This document shows positions 49,371 through 57,885 of a stretch of DNA of 64,000 nt, in pieces. The stretch covers positions 620,001 to 684,000 of the forward strand of contig NZ_JBHRSH010000002.1 of the NCBI RefSeq assembly GCF_042643165.1, written 5' to 3'. Source of the DNA: Hyphococcus aureus. GTDB lineage: Bacteria > Pseudomonadota > Alphaproteobacteria > Caulobacterales > Parvularculaceae. Below the pieces are notes generated by a model, which made no database searches, was not told where the DNA came from, and worked only from the letters and a program-made list of their open reading frames with translations. The position numbers were made by a program, and so were the translations under genes. Each line of letters starts with the position of its first letter. Positions within the stretch are counted from its first letter, which is position 1.

Positions 49371-51185
49371 CTAAAGCAGCGTGACGACGCCCCGGGCGCC
49401 GTCAACGCGAATGCGCTGGCCGTCCTGAATGCGCGCTGTCGCCTGCCCCGTGCCCACAACGGCGGGCAAGCCGTATTCACGCGCAACAATGGCGGCGTGA
49501 CTCATGGATCCGCCAATATCGGAAACGGCGGCGGAGATTTTCTGAAAGACCGGCGCCCAGGTCGGGTTCGTCACCTGACAGACAAGGATGTCGCCTTCCT
49601 GAAGCCGGTTGATTTCCTGCACCGATTTGATGACCCGCGCCGGACCTTCGGCGATGCCGCTCGACGCTGCGAAGCCGCGAATTTCGTTGCTGTTCGCATC
49701 AGCGGGACCGTTGAGCCAGATATCGAGATTTTCCCGCGTAATGCCCCACAGCATCACGATCGCCGGATCGTCAATCATGTCAGGCACGGGACCGAGCGCC
49801 GGCGCCGAATCCATCCCAGCCCAGATCTCGATGGCTTTTTTGCGCTCAGCGATCATCGCGCGGAAGCGCTTGCCGCCGCGCGTCGGCGATCCGTTGGACC
49901 AGCTCGTCATCACATCGACAATGCCCTGCTCCACTTCGTAACGCGTGAGGTGGAAGATTTCCTCGGCGTCATCAATCAGGCCGTGCTCGACAAATAGCCC
50001 GCCATATTCACGGATCTTGTTGAAGAACAAGTTGGTGTACCAATGTTCGCAATAAAATTTGTGGCCTTCCACATAAGGAAACACCCGGCAGGCGAGTTCG
50101 ATCATCTGATCATAGGCGCCGCGCTCTTCATCCGTAGACAGAAGGTCGCGATAGCCGTCGATCAGCTCCTGGCGCTCCTCTTTCAGCTTCTCCATGGGCC
50201 GGTCAAGATTTTCACCAGCCTTGATTTTGGCGGCATAGCCCGGAATCGCAGAGAAAGGCAGCGACAGATCGTCATTCCAGGAGCGGTGATAATGGTAGAA
50301 ACCGTCGCCCACATTGACGTTGAACCAGGGATTGCGCGAGGTCTCCAGCTCTTTCAGCCATTCCTTGCCGGGTTCACCCATCTGCTCCAGTGACGCCAGC
50401 ACATCACCGGCGGAAATATCGCCCGCGAACTTGCCCTCAAGGCCAAGCTCCACTGCGCGCCGGGCCAGCCGTTTCACCTCGTCATCGGGCTTGAAGATCT
50501 CCGCCTCAAAACCCGCCACCATGCGCGCAATGGTCTGGTCGGTGATTTCCGGAAACGCTTTTTTACAGAAATCGAAGAACACCATATAGGCGCCATATCC
50601 GAGCAGCAAAAACTCGAAATGGTGGTGCCACATGCGAAAATAACCTTCGAGCGTCTTGTGATAAGTCTCAAGAAGGTAATGGTTCGACGCGACGCCCTTG
50701 CCCGCGTGGACATTTTCCAGCGGTTCAAATTCGGGCAGTTCAGGCTTGGGCAATTCCTGCGCATCCGCGATGAGCTTGCGCATCTTGTCTTTCCACTGGT
50801 CGTATAACCGCTCCCAGTGTTCGTAATAATAAAATGCACGCTTTTGAAATTCCTCCGTACGCCGCTCAATCTCCGCCGGGTCCGTAACTGCATTGCCGCC
50901 AATATAAACCCGGCCATTGATCACCCGGTAATCAATGCCAAGGGTTGTGGGCAGGCAGTGAACCCTGGTGTTGGAGGAGCCCAGCGCGCAATAGGCCGCC
51001 TCCGCCGTCACCATGTCGAAGTGATGCATGGGCTCGGGGAAGTGCATGGAATTATAAAACCAGAACCGTTCGTCATCCTCCGGCGCAAACTGCATGTAAT
51101 AAGGATAGGCCGCCTGAGCCGCCTCCGCGCCTTTGGCGACTTCTATGGAGCTTGGTTTGGGGAAGCCTGCGGGCTTGTCTGACAT
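49371..51185 (-). CDS. Phenylphosphate-synthase-like kinase, phosphohistidine subunit
   Basis: A 604-residue protein ending in a PEP-utiliser mobile domain: GGSMSHAAIVAREYGLP with phosphocarrier His563, near His569 of Thauera PpsA (70 kDa). The N-terminal 480 residues are a substrate domain (FYNSMHFPEPMHHFD, YYEHWERLYDQWKDK) unlike PEP synthase. The ATG at 51185 follows GGAGGAAAAGAGGA. First gene of the nine-gene operon. It probably transfers phosphate from ATP via the histidine to the phenol of acetovanillone or a related ketone (inference from the Acv/Hpe precedent). Confidence 0.88.
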   Translation of the reverse strand: MSDKPAGFPKPSSIEVAKGAEAAQAAYPYYMQFAPEDDERFWFYNSMHFPEPMHHFDMVTAEAAYCALGSSNTRVHCLPTTLGIDYRVINGRVYIGGNAVTDPAEIERRTEEFQKRAFYYYEHWERLYDQWKDKMRKLIADAQELPKPELPEFEPLENVHAGKGVASNHYLLETYHKTLEGYFRMWHHHFEFLLLGYGAYMVFFDFCKKAFPEITDQTIARMVAGFEAEIFKPDDEVKRLARRAVELGLEGKFAGDISAGDVLASLEQMGEPGKEWLKELETSRNPWFNVNVGDGFYHYHRSWNDDLSLPFSAIPGYAAKIKAGENLDRPMEKLKEERQELIDGYRDLLSTDEERGAYDQMIELACRVFPYVEGHKFYCEHWYTNLFFNKIREYGGLFVEHGLIDDAEEIFHLTRYEVEQGIVDVMTSWSNGSPTRGGKRFRAMIAERKKAIEIWAGMDSAPALGPVPDMIDDPAIVMLWGITRENLDIWLNGPADANSNEIRGFAASSGIAEGPARVIKSVQEINRLQEGDILVCQVTNPTWAPVFQKISAAVSDIGGSMSHAAIVAREYGLPAVVGTGQATARIQDGQRIRVDGARGVVTLL

Positions 51186-51310
51186 GCGTGTCCTCTTTTC
51201 CTCCTGAGACGGGGGCCTCTTTACCGGGCGTTGGCGTCTCAAAGCGCGGAAACAAGCCGTTTTTCGGCCATCCCGCGCAATCTGTAGACAGGACCATAAG
51301 GCGTCCGTAT

Positions 51311-51322
51311 CTTCTCGAAAAG
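51311..51322. promoter_or_regulatory. Imperfect palindrome in LysR/kinase divergent promoter
   Basis: CTTCTCGAAAAG, a palindrome with one mismatch pair, in the 171-bp region between the divergent LysR gene and the kinase-carboxylase operon. LysR regulators usually bind such a site (T-N11-A type), so it is a candidate operator. Confidence 0.3.
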
Positions 51323-51356
51323 CGGAATATTTGGATCACGTCATTCGATTTTTCAT

Positions 51357-52286
51357 ATGAGCCTTGGAACCCGGGATTTCAGACTGCTGACCGTTCTGGC
51401 GAACGAACTCCATTTCGGGCGTGCGGCGGAAGCGCTCAACATGCGCCAGCCGCAACTCTCGACGCGCCTCGCCCAGATTGAACGCGAAGTCGGCGTCACC
51501 CTGTTTGTACGCCGGCCGAAAGTGATGCTGACGCCCGCCGGGCGAACCATCGTCGACGCAGGTCGCCGCGCCTTTAGCGATTTCGAAGCCGCCGTCGAAC
51601 AGGCGCGTCTGGTCGAGCGCGGGCAGATCGGCGCCATCGTCACGGCGATCGGCTCCAGCGTGATGCTCACGGATATTCCCCTTTCCATTCAGCGCTTCCG
51701 GCAGGAATATCCCGATATCGGCCTGACCTTGAGGGACATGCATTCACGCCAGCAATGGGAAGCTTTAAGCGCCGGGCAGATCGACGTCGCCATCACGCGG
51801 GAGATCGGCGTCGGGCGTTCCTTGAAAAGCGAGATTATCGGCCGTCAGCGTTTTGTTGTCTTGATGCCAGCGAACCATCCGTTTTCCGGCCGCAAGAAGA
51901 TTGCGCTCGAAGAACTGAAAGACGAATCCTTTGTTCTGTTTCAGCCGGTGATCGCGCCCGGCCTTCATCACCAGATCAACGCCTTGTGTATCCGGGCCGG
52001 GTTTTCTCCGAAAATCGTGCAGGAAGCGGAAGAATGGTACACGGTGCTTGGCTTTGTGCGCGCAGGCTTCGGGATCACCATCACCCTCGACATGCCGGGT
52101 GCGCCGGTGTTGGCTGATGTGACGTCCTGCCCGCTGGAAGGTCTAGAAACGCACTCGCCAATTTTTCTGTGCTGGGACGAGGAAAGGGATTCTGCGTCGC
52201 GCGATCTCTTCCTCAACTGGCTGCGTCAGGATTCAGAAATGGCGCGCAACAAGGCCCGCAGCGGCGCCAAAGCGCGCTCAAAATAA
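51357..52286 (+). CDS. LysR-family transcriptional regulator
   Basis: A 309-residue LysR protein. The N-terminal HTH (FGRAAEALNMRQPQLSTRLAQ, residues about 20-40) is followed by LFVRRPKVMLTPAG and a periplasmic-binding-like effector domain resembling BenM/CatM (DIGLTLRDMHSRQQWEALSAG, VLMPANHPF). Divergent from the kinase-carboxylase operon, so it probably activates it in response to an aromatic ketone or acid (inference). The C-terminus is basic and Lys/Arg-rich (KARSGAKARSK). Confidence 0.9.
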   Translation: MSLGTRDFRLLTVLANELHFGRAAEALNMRQPQLSTRLAQIEREVGVTLFVRRPKVMLTPAGRTIVDAGRRAFSDFEAAVEQARLVERGQIGAIVTAIGSSVMLTDIPLSIQRFRQEYPDIGLTLRDMHSRQQWEALSAGQIDVAITREIGVGRSLKSEIIGRQRFVVLMPANHPFSGRKKIALEELKDESFVLFQPVIAPGLHHQINALCIRAGFSPKIVQEAEEWYTVLGFVRAGFGITITLDMPGAPVLADVTSCPLEGLETHSPIFLCWDEERDSASRDLFLNWLRQDSEMARNKARSGAKARSK

Positions 52287-52419
52287 CAGCCAGCGGAACA
52301 AGACTGCATCAAAGGTTTGCCAACAGAGAACTCGCGCGACTTTGATCGATTCGTCCATGCCGAACGGCTATGATAAGATAACGATCATTTGTCAGGACGA
52401 CAGAAACGGACAGCTCCCC

Positions 52420-53433
52420 ATGAAAAAATATGTCTTGAAAGCCGGCTCAACCTCGCTTGAAAGCCTTGTCATTATCGAGTGCGATGAACCGAAAGTGAAA
52501 CCGGGCGAAGTCCTGATCCGCGTTCACGCCTGTTCATTGAATTTCCGCGATCAGGCGGTTGTCACCGGCAATTATTTCGGCGGAGTTCTCACCGAAGACA
52601 CCGTGCCGCTCTCCGACGGCGCCGGCGAAGTCGTCGCGGTTGGCGACGGCGTCACCGAATTCAAGGCGGGCGACCGCGTCGCCGGTCTGTTCTTTCAGAA
52701 CTGGCATGACGGCCCGCCAAATCCGGCGGCGGGTGCTGCGCTGGGCGCGAGCGGTTGCAACGGCATGCTCGCCGAATATGTGGCCCTGCCCGAACGCGGC
52801 GTCGTGAAAATCGCCGACAGCCTTTCCTATGAAGAGGCCGCGACGCTGCCCTGCGCGGGCGTCACCGCCTGGAATGCGCTGATGTGCGGACGCAACCCGA
52901 TCAAGGTTGGTGATTGCGTTTGCGTCCTCGGCACCGGCGGCGTCTCCATGCTGGCGCTCGGCATCGCCCATGCGGCGGGCGCCCATGTGGTTGTCACCTC
53001 ATCCTCGGATGAAAAACTAGAACGCGCCAAAAAGCTCGGCGCGTCAGGCTTCGTCAATTACCGAAACACGCCGCAATGGGGCCCCGAAGCCGCAGCGGCG
53101 AGCAACAAGGGCGGCGCCGATGTGGTTGTCGAGGTCGGCGGCGCCGGGACCCTCGCGCAATCGATGCAGGCGGTGAATTTCAACGGAGAGATCGCCTTGA
53201 TCGGCGTCTTGACGCGCGACGGCGACACGACCCCGCATCCGCTGATGATGAAAGGCTCCAGCATTCGCGGCATCTTTGTGGGCAACAAGACGATGGCGCG
53301 CGATTTAGCGGCGGCGATTGACGTCAACGGCATGAAACCCGCCGTCGACAAGGTGTTCCCCTTCAAGGAAGCCGCCGAAGCCTATCGCTATCAAACGCGC
53401 GGCGCCTTCGGCAAGGTTGTGATCAGGGTTTAG
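52420..53433 (+). CDS. Zinc-independent MDR (quinone-oxidoreductase-like)
   Basis: A 337-residue medium-chain dehydrogenase from the ATG at 52420 (the upstream frame has no family sequence). The early Cys is followed by SLNFRDQAVVTGNY as in QOR-type enzymes, and there is no structural-zinc cysteine loop. The Rossmann motif is LGTGGVSMLALGIA near residue 170. It probably reduces an enone or oxidises an alcohol with NADPH or NAD. It stands alone after the LysR gene and is convergent with the frameshifted NTF2 gene. Substrate unknown. Confidence 0.85.
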   Translation: MKKYVLKAGSTSLESLVIIECDEPKVKPGEVLIRVHACSLNFRDQAVVTGNYFGGVLTEDTVPLSDGAGEVVAVGDGVTEFKAGDRVAGLFFQNWHDGPPNPAAGAALGASGCNGMLAEYVALPERGVVKIADSLSYEEAATLPCAGVTAWNALMCGRNPIKVGDCVCVLGTGGVSMLALGIAHAAGAHVVVTSSSDEKLERAKKLGASGFVNYRNTPQWGPEAAAASNKGGADVVVEVGGAGTLAQSMQAVNFNGEIALIGVLTRDGDTTPHPLMMKGSSIRGIFVGNKTMARDLAAAIDVNGMKPAVDKVFPFKEAAEAYRYQTRGAFGKVVIRV

Positions 53434-53445
53434 AACAACCCGCAG

Positions 53446-54011
53446 CTAGTCTTTCACCGTCGCATCCGCCGCCTCATCCATGGCGCGCACCGGATTGACC
53501 GGGCCTGACTTGCGGCCGTCGAGAAACTCGTTGCGGATGGAGCGGCGCGAGAAAAGCCACTCGCCATCGATGCGTTGAAGCTCGCTTCGTAATGGCCGAA
53601 GGTGCCGATTTTCGGGGCGCCTTCCGGCCCGTCATTGGCCATCTCATACCAGAAGGATGTGGCCCAGGCGCGGTCGCCTTCGACGCGGATCACCTTATGC
53701 GCAATGACATGGCGCAAGGCCGCCGGATCGCCGTTCTGATCGGTGTAGATCTTGCCGATGCTTTCCTTGAACGCTTTTACCGTTGCGCCGATATTCTCGC
53801 GCCCCGTGGCTGACCCGCGCGCATATTCCAGCTCGCCATCTTCGGTAAACATGGCGACATAGGCGTCAAAATCATTCCAGTCCATGGCGAAGAGATAGCG
53901 CGCCATCAGATCCTCGATGGCGGCGCGGTCATCGGCGTAGCTAGCCTTTTTCGCGGCGGCTGGAACGACGGCAAGGATGGCGATGAAGAGCGCTGCAATG
54001 AGTTTCTTCAT
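53446..54011 (-). pseudogene. Exported NTF2-like (SnoaL) protein gene with a frameshift
   Basis: The N-terminal part encodes a signal peptide (KKLIAALFIAILAVVPAAA) and a SnoaL_4-like domain (AAIEDLMARYLFAMDWNDFDAY, IRVEGDRAWATSFWYEM, GTFGHYEA). After that the frame turns into non-family Ser/Ala/Arg-rich sequence. Shifting by one base near 53581-53584 (one G missing on the coding strand) restores RIDGEWLFSRRSIRNEF and continues to a TAG at 53446-53448, giving about 188 residues. So this is either a recent pseudogene or a single-base assembly error. The ending ISR/RSIRNEF is typical for SnoaL enzymes. Between an MDR (convergent) and an acyl-CoA synthetase (upstream, 21 nt). Confidence 0.8.
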
Positions 54012-54032
54012 GATGGCCTATCCTTTCGATGC

Positions 54033-55598
54033 TTAGTTCACAGCCCGTCCTGAGCCGCCCCAGAAAGGTTCGCGCAATTTCTTCTTGTCCATCTTGCCTA
54101 CAGCGGTGCGAGGAATTGCATCAATGAAATGCACTTCCTTCGGCGCCTTCACAGAGCCGATGCGGGCTTTGACATGGGCGATGATTTTCTCAGCGTCGAC
54201 ATCTGCGCCCTTGGCCTTTACGACCATCGCCGTCACCTGCTCACCCCATTTGTCATGGGGCACGCCAATAATTGCGCATTCGGCGACTTCGGCGAGCTCC
54301 ATGACGCATTCTTCAACCTCGGCCGAGAACACATTGAAACCACCGGAGACGATCATGTCCTTCTTGCGGTCAACGATGTAGTAAAAACCGTGCTCGTCGC
54401 GTTTGCCGACGTCGCCCGTATGGTGCCAGCCATAGGCGACCGCTTCCGCGCTGGCTTCGGGCAGTTCAAAATAACCGCCGCCGACAATGCCGCCGCGCCC
54501 AACGATCTCGCCAACCTCGCCGGTGGGCAGGATATTGCCGTCATCATCCATCAGTTCGACGCGCACGGAGTAAGTCGCCTCGCCGCAGCTAGTAAGACGT
54601 TCTGGATAGTCGCCGCGCGCCGCCGCCGCCACAACTTCAGGCGAGAGCCAGGTGGCCACAAGGTGAAACTCCGTCTGCCCGTAGCTCTGACACATGCACG
54701 GACCGAAGATGTCCACCGCCTGCTTCAGTTTCTCGCCCGAACATGGCGACCCGGCGAGAAGGAAATATTTGAGGCTCGAATAGTCGTAGTCGCGCACCTT
54801 CGGATGTTCCAGCATGGAATAAAGCGCCGTCGGCGGCAGGAACATGTGCGTGACGTTGTGTTCCTGAATCGCCTTCATCACCGCTTCGGCGTCGAATGTG
54901 GGCAGCACGACCACGGTCGCGCCCATGGCGAGCGCGGCCATAGTCACCGGCCCGGCCGCATGCGTCAGCGGCGCCGTTGCAAGGGACACGGGCTTTCCTT
55001 CAACCGGCATGATGTTGCAGATGGTCTCCAGCATCGTGCCCCAGCTGCGGTTCATGACGCGCACGCCCTTCGCCGGCCCCGTGGTGCCCCCGGTGGCGAT
55101 CAGCGCAGTCAACTCTTCGGGGTTGCCGATGGGATCGCCAAGATCGGGGAAAATATCGGACGGCGCCGTCGCCATGAAGTCTTCCAGCGATGGATCGCCA
55201 TTCATCGGCGCATCCAGGCACACCATCTTGCGAACGGTCGGGACTTGTTCCTTGATCTCGGCCGCCTGCTTTGCATAGCTCGAATGATACAGGATCATCG
55301 AAACACGGACATATTTGAGATAGGCGATATTCGCGTCGAGCGCGTTGCGCGTATTCACCGGCACCCAGATCGCTCCGGCGCGCCAGCAACCGAGCATCGC
55401 CGACAGCACAGGACCGTCATTGGGCGACATGATGGCTATGGGCTCCTGATTTTTCATGCCCGAAGCCCGGAGCGCGCCGGCGACCTTGTGGGTCAGCGCC
55501 TCCATCTCGCGATAGGTGTAACACGTGTCGCCGGAGATCAGCACATCCCGGTTTGGATGCAGCTTCGCCATCTTGTCGAAATAGTCGATTGTTCGCAT
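54033..55598 (-). CDS. AMP-dependent acyl/aryl-CoA synthetase
   Basis: A 521-residue ANL-superfamily ligase. The P-loop is IATGGTTGPAKGV (Thr-Gly-Gly instead of the usual Thr-Ser-Gly) near residue 170; SYGQTEFH (A5), HHTGDVGKRDEHGFYYIVDR region (A8) and PRTAVGKMDKKKL with the catalytic lysine follow. It activates an acid to its CoA ester. With LigM next door and HCHL elsewhere it is a candidate feruloyl-CoA or vanilloyl-CoA ligase (inference). Divergent from LigM across 477 bp; the frameshifted NTF2 gene follows. Confidence 0.87.
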   Translation of the reverse strand: MRTIDYFDKMAKLHPNRDVLISGDTCYTYREMEALTHKVAGALRASGMKNQEPIAIMSPNDGPVLSAMLGCWRAGAIWVPVNTRNALDANIAYLKYVRVSMILYHSSYAKQAAEIKEQVPTVRKMVCLDAPMNGDPSLEDFMATAPSDIFPDLGDPIGNPEELTALIATGGTTGPAKGVRVMNRSWGTMLETICNIMPVEGKPVSLATAPLTHAAGPVTMAALAMGATVVVLPTFDAEAVMKAIQEHNVTHMFLPPTALYSMLEHPKVRDYDYSSLKYFLLAGSPCSGEKLKQAVDIFGPCMCQSYGQTEFHLVATWLSPEVVAAAARGDYPERLTSCGEATYSVRVELMDDDGNILPTGEVGEIVGRGGIVGGGYFELPEASAEAVAYGWHHTGDVGKRDEHGFYYIVDRKKDMIVSGGFNVFSAEVEECVMELAEVAECAIIGVPHDKWGEQVTAMVVKAKGADVDAEKIIAHVKARIGSVKAPKEVHFIDAIPRTAVGKMDKKKLREPFWGGSGRAVN

Positions 55599-56075
55599 TT
55601 TTCTGACACCACCCGGTTAGATTGCGCTTGTCGCAGAATTTGAACTCCCCGCACAGCGACGGAACACTTGTCCGCCATTTGATGCAAGGCGCTGTTTCAG
55701 GCGGGATTATTCCAAGAACACTCATGACGCAATTCAGCCCGGCGCGATCCCTCAGGAGCGAAATCACACTTTCCGGCGATCGGCCCGGCTTTGCGCTTCG
55801 CAATGTCGGATGGCGCCTTCACGCAGGTGCAGCAAACTCAGTCGCCGGCAGCTTGCGATAAAAATGCAGCCCGCGCCCCGCTCCCTCTTCGCTTTTTTCA
55901 CATTTTTTGTGCGCTGGGACAGGGTTTTGGGGGTAATCTGAGGCCTAGTTTTCACGCCCTGACGCTAGACATCGTGCGAGTAAAGATTGTAAGCAACATA
56001 TACAATCTTGGCCGCCCGCCTGACGCGGCTGGCCAGCCTTTTTGACAAAACAAGACCTGGAGGAGGATGCTGCCC
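55599..56075. promoter_or_regulatory. Divergent promoter region of acyl-CoA synthetase and ligM
   Basis: A 477-bp region without a supported gene. It contains a perfect 9-bp inverted repeat, AAGATTGTA (55983-55991) with TACAATCTT (56001-56009), and a 9-nt spacer, about 67 nt before the LigM start. This is a good operator candidate for a dimeric regulator. GGAGGAGG (56059-56066) places the LigM start at the second ATG (56076), not the first (56067). Confidence 0.55.
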
Positions 56076-57470
56076 ATGACGGCCAAGAATCTGGAAGAGG
56101 TGCTCAAAAACGCCGGCAATACGGTGCAGATGCTCCGTAATTCGAAAATCGGCGCCTATGTTTATCCCGTCGTCCCGACCGAGTTTCATAACTGGCGCGA
56201 CGAACAAAAAGCCTGGCGCGACACCGCCGTTCTGTTCGACCAGACGCACCACATGGTCGATCTGTTCCTGAAAGGCCCGGACGCGATCAAGGTCTGCTCC
56301 GATACGGCGATCAACACATTCAAGAACTTCCCCGTAAACCGCGCAAAACAATATGTGCCGGTTAGTCATAGCGGTCATGTGATCGGCGACGGCATTCTCT
56401 TCAATCTTGAAGAAAACCATGTTGTCTTCGTTGGCCGCGCGCCTTCTGCGAACTGGCTCCAGTATCACGCCGAAACCGGCGGTTACGACGTCGAAGTTGT
56501 CTATGACGACCGCTCACCGTCCATGCCCATGGGCAAGGCCGTCACCCGCAAATTCTACCGCTTCCAGATCCAGGGCCCGAACGCCCAGAAGGTCATTGAG
56601 AAACTCAATGGCGGCCCATTCGAAGACATCAAGTTCTTCCACATGGGTTACATCAATATTGGCGGCAAGAAAGTCCGCGCCCTGCGTCACGGCATGGCCG
56701 GCGCGCCGGGTCTCGAAATCTGGGGCCCTTACGAAGAATATCTCGATATTCGCGCGAAGATTCTCGAAGAAGGCGCCGAATTCGGCATCGTTCCTGTGGG
56801 TTGCCGCGCTTATGCGACAAACACGCTGGAATCGGGCTGGATTCCTTCGCCGCTTCCGGCTGTTTACACGGGCGACGAAATGAAAGCCTATCGTGAGTGG
56901 CTCCCAGCCAAATCTTACGAGGCGATGGGCGGCATCGGCGGCTCTTACGTCTCCGACAATATCGAAGACTATTATGTGTCGCCTTACGACATCGGCTACG
57001 GCCCGTTTGTAAAATTCGATCATGACTTCATCGGCGCCGACGCGCTTAAGAAGATGGAGAAAGAACAGACCCGCCGCAAAGTGACGCTGGCCTGGAACGA
57101 TGACGACGTGCGCAAGATCATGGGCTCGGTCATCGGCGAAGGCACGCCTTACAAATACTTTGAACAGCCGCTCGCGAACTACGCTTCGTCGAACTACGAC
57201 TCAGTTCTGGCGAACGGCAAAAACGCCGGCTTCTCCATGTTCACCGGCATCTCCTACAACGAGCGAAAAGCGCTTTCGCTCGCCACCGTCGACAACGATG
57301 TGGAGATCGGCAACGAAGTGAAGGTCGTCTGGGGCGAACCCAATGGCGGCACGGAGAAAACCACGGTGGAGCGTCACCAGCAGATGGAAGTGCGCGCCAT
57401 TGTCAGCCCGGTTCCCTATTCGGAAACCGCACGGAAAGAATATGCTTCCGGATGGCGCACCGGGAAATAA
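56076..57470 (+). CDS. ligM: Tetrahydrofolate-dependent vanillate/3-O-methylgallate O-demethylase LigM
   Basis: A 464-residue GcvT-fold aminomethyltransferase homologue that follows recalled Sphingobium LigM over its whole length (NTVxMLRNSxIGAYVYPVV, FDQTHHMVDL, GMAGAPGLEIWGPYE, SNIEDYYVxPY). His58, Arg121 and Tyr246 correspond to the LigM active-site His60, Arg122 and Tyr247. It moves the aryl methyl group to tetrahydrofolate, giving protocatechuate plus 5-methyl-THF. DesA (syringate) is the close alternative. The ATG at 56076 is set by GGAGGAGG 9 nt upstream. MetF/LigH partners are not in the window. A terminator follows. Confidence 0.92.
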   Translation: MTAKNLEEVLKNAGNTVQMLRNSKIGAYVYPVVPTEFHNWRDEQKAWRDTAVLFDQTHHMVDLFLKGPDAIKVCSDTAINTFKNFPVNRAKQYVPVSHSGHVIGDGILFNLEENHVVFVGRAPSANWLQYHAETGGYDVEVVYDDRSPSMPMGKAVTRKFYRFQIQGPNAQKVIEKLNGGPFEDIKFFHMGYINIGGKKVRALRHGMAGAPGLEIWGPYEEYLDIRAKILEEGAEFGIVPVGCRAYATNTLESGWIPSPLPAVYTGDEMKAYREWLPAKSYEAMGGIGGSYVSDNIEDYYVSPYDIGYGPFVKFDHDFIGADALKKMEKEQTRRKVTLAWNDDDVRKIMGSVIGEGTPYKYFEQPLANYASSNYDSVLANGKNAGFSMFTGISYNERKALSLATVDNDVEIGNEVKVVWGEPNGGTEKTTVERHQQMEVRAIVSPVPYSETARKEYASGWRTGK

Positions 57471-57491
57471 GCTTTTCCAGAAGAAAGATCA

Positions 57492-57522
57492 AAAGGCCGG
57501 CGGCGACGCCGGCCTTTTTCTT
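57492..57522 (+). terminator. Rho-independent terminator of ligM
   Basis: An 11-bp stem, AAAGGCCGGCG (57492-57502) with CGCCGGCCTTT (57507-57517), a 4-nt loop and a T-rich tail (TTCTTTTT). It begins 21 nt after the LigM stop. Confidence 0.92.
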
Positions 57523-57885
57523 TTTGGCTAGTGAAAAACAGAAAACAGAAAAGGGCCCGCGCGCATTCAGCAGCGTGGGCCCTTTCCTCTCTCCCCCGGC
57601 CCGTGCCGGGTTCAGGGGTCTCTCCAAACTAGCAGCAATGATATTAGGCTCTCCCAGCGGACCGCGCAATTAGTTCGAGCACAATCTTAGGTTGTGCTAA
57701 AAAAGCGAGTGTTTTTAAAGGCAAAGAGGCCATAGCTCAGACAACAGCGGCCCCATGACACTGGCCAGACATCCTTTCACCCCGCCCGACGGGGCGGCGC
57801 GTAAAAGAAAGCGCCTCTTTATGGCTAGCGTTGACCCCCGGACGCAGCGGCGCCAAACCATGCCCAAAATGGAGCGATATTTCCC
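57523..57885. promoter_or_regulatory. Leader region of kbl
   Basis: A 363-bp stretch without a supported gene. A 13-bp hairpin (57550-57562 with 57573-57585, one G-T wobble) has no U-run on the plus strand but a T-rich flank on the minus strand. A smaller CCCGGC/GCCGGG hairpin follows near 57595. A leader or attenuator-like role for kbl is possible. The Shine-Dalgarno signal before the kbl ATG is weak (GGAGCG, 57870-57875). Confidence 0.35.

Noticed and set aside
48307..51185. A frameshifted (split) phosphoenolpyruvate synthase
   Set aside because: The order is reversed relative to PEP synthase (the phosphohistidine protein comes first), both genes have their own starts, and the large subunit has a unique N-terminal domain, as in phenylphosphate synthase.
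54129..55643. A 504-codon plus-strand frame opposite the acyl-CoA synthetase
   Set aside because: The minus-strand protein carries all ANL motifs; the plus-strand product is Arg/His-rich with no family sequence.
57678..57698. AGCACAA/TTGTGCT hairpin followed by A-run
   Set aside because: The flank on the plus strand is A-rich, not U-rich, and the minus-strand flank is not T-rich after the stem, so it is not an intrinsic terminator.
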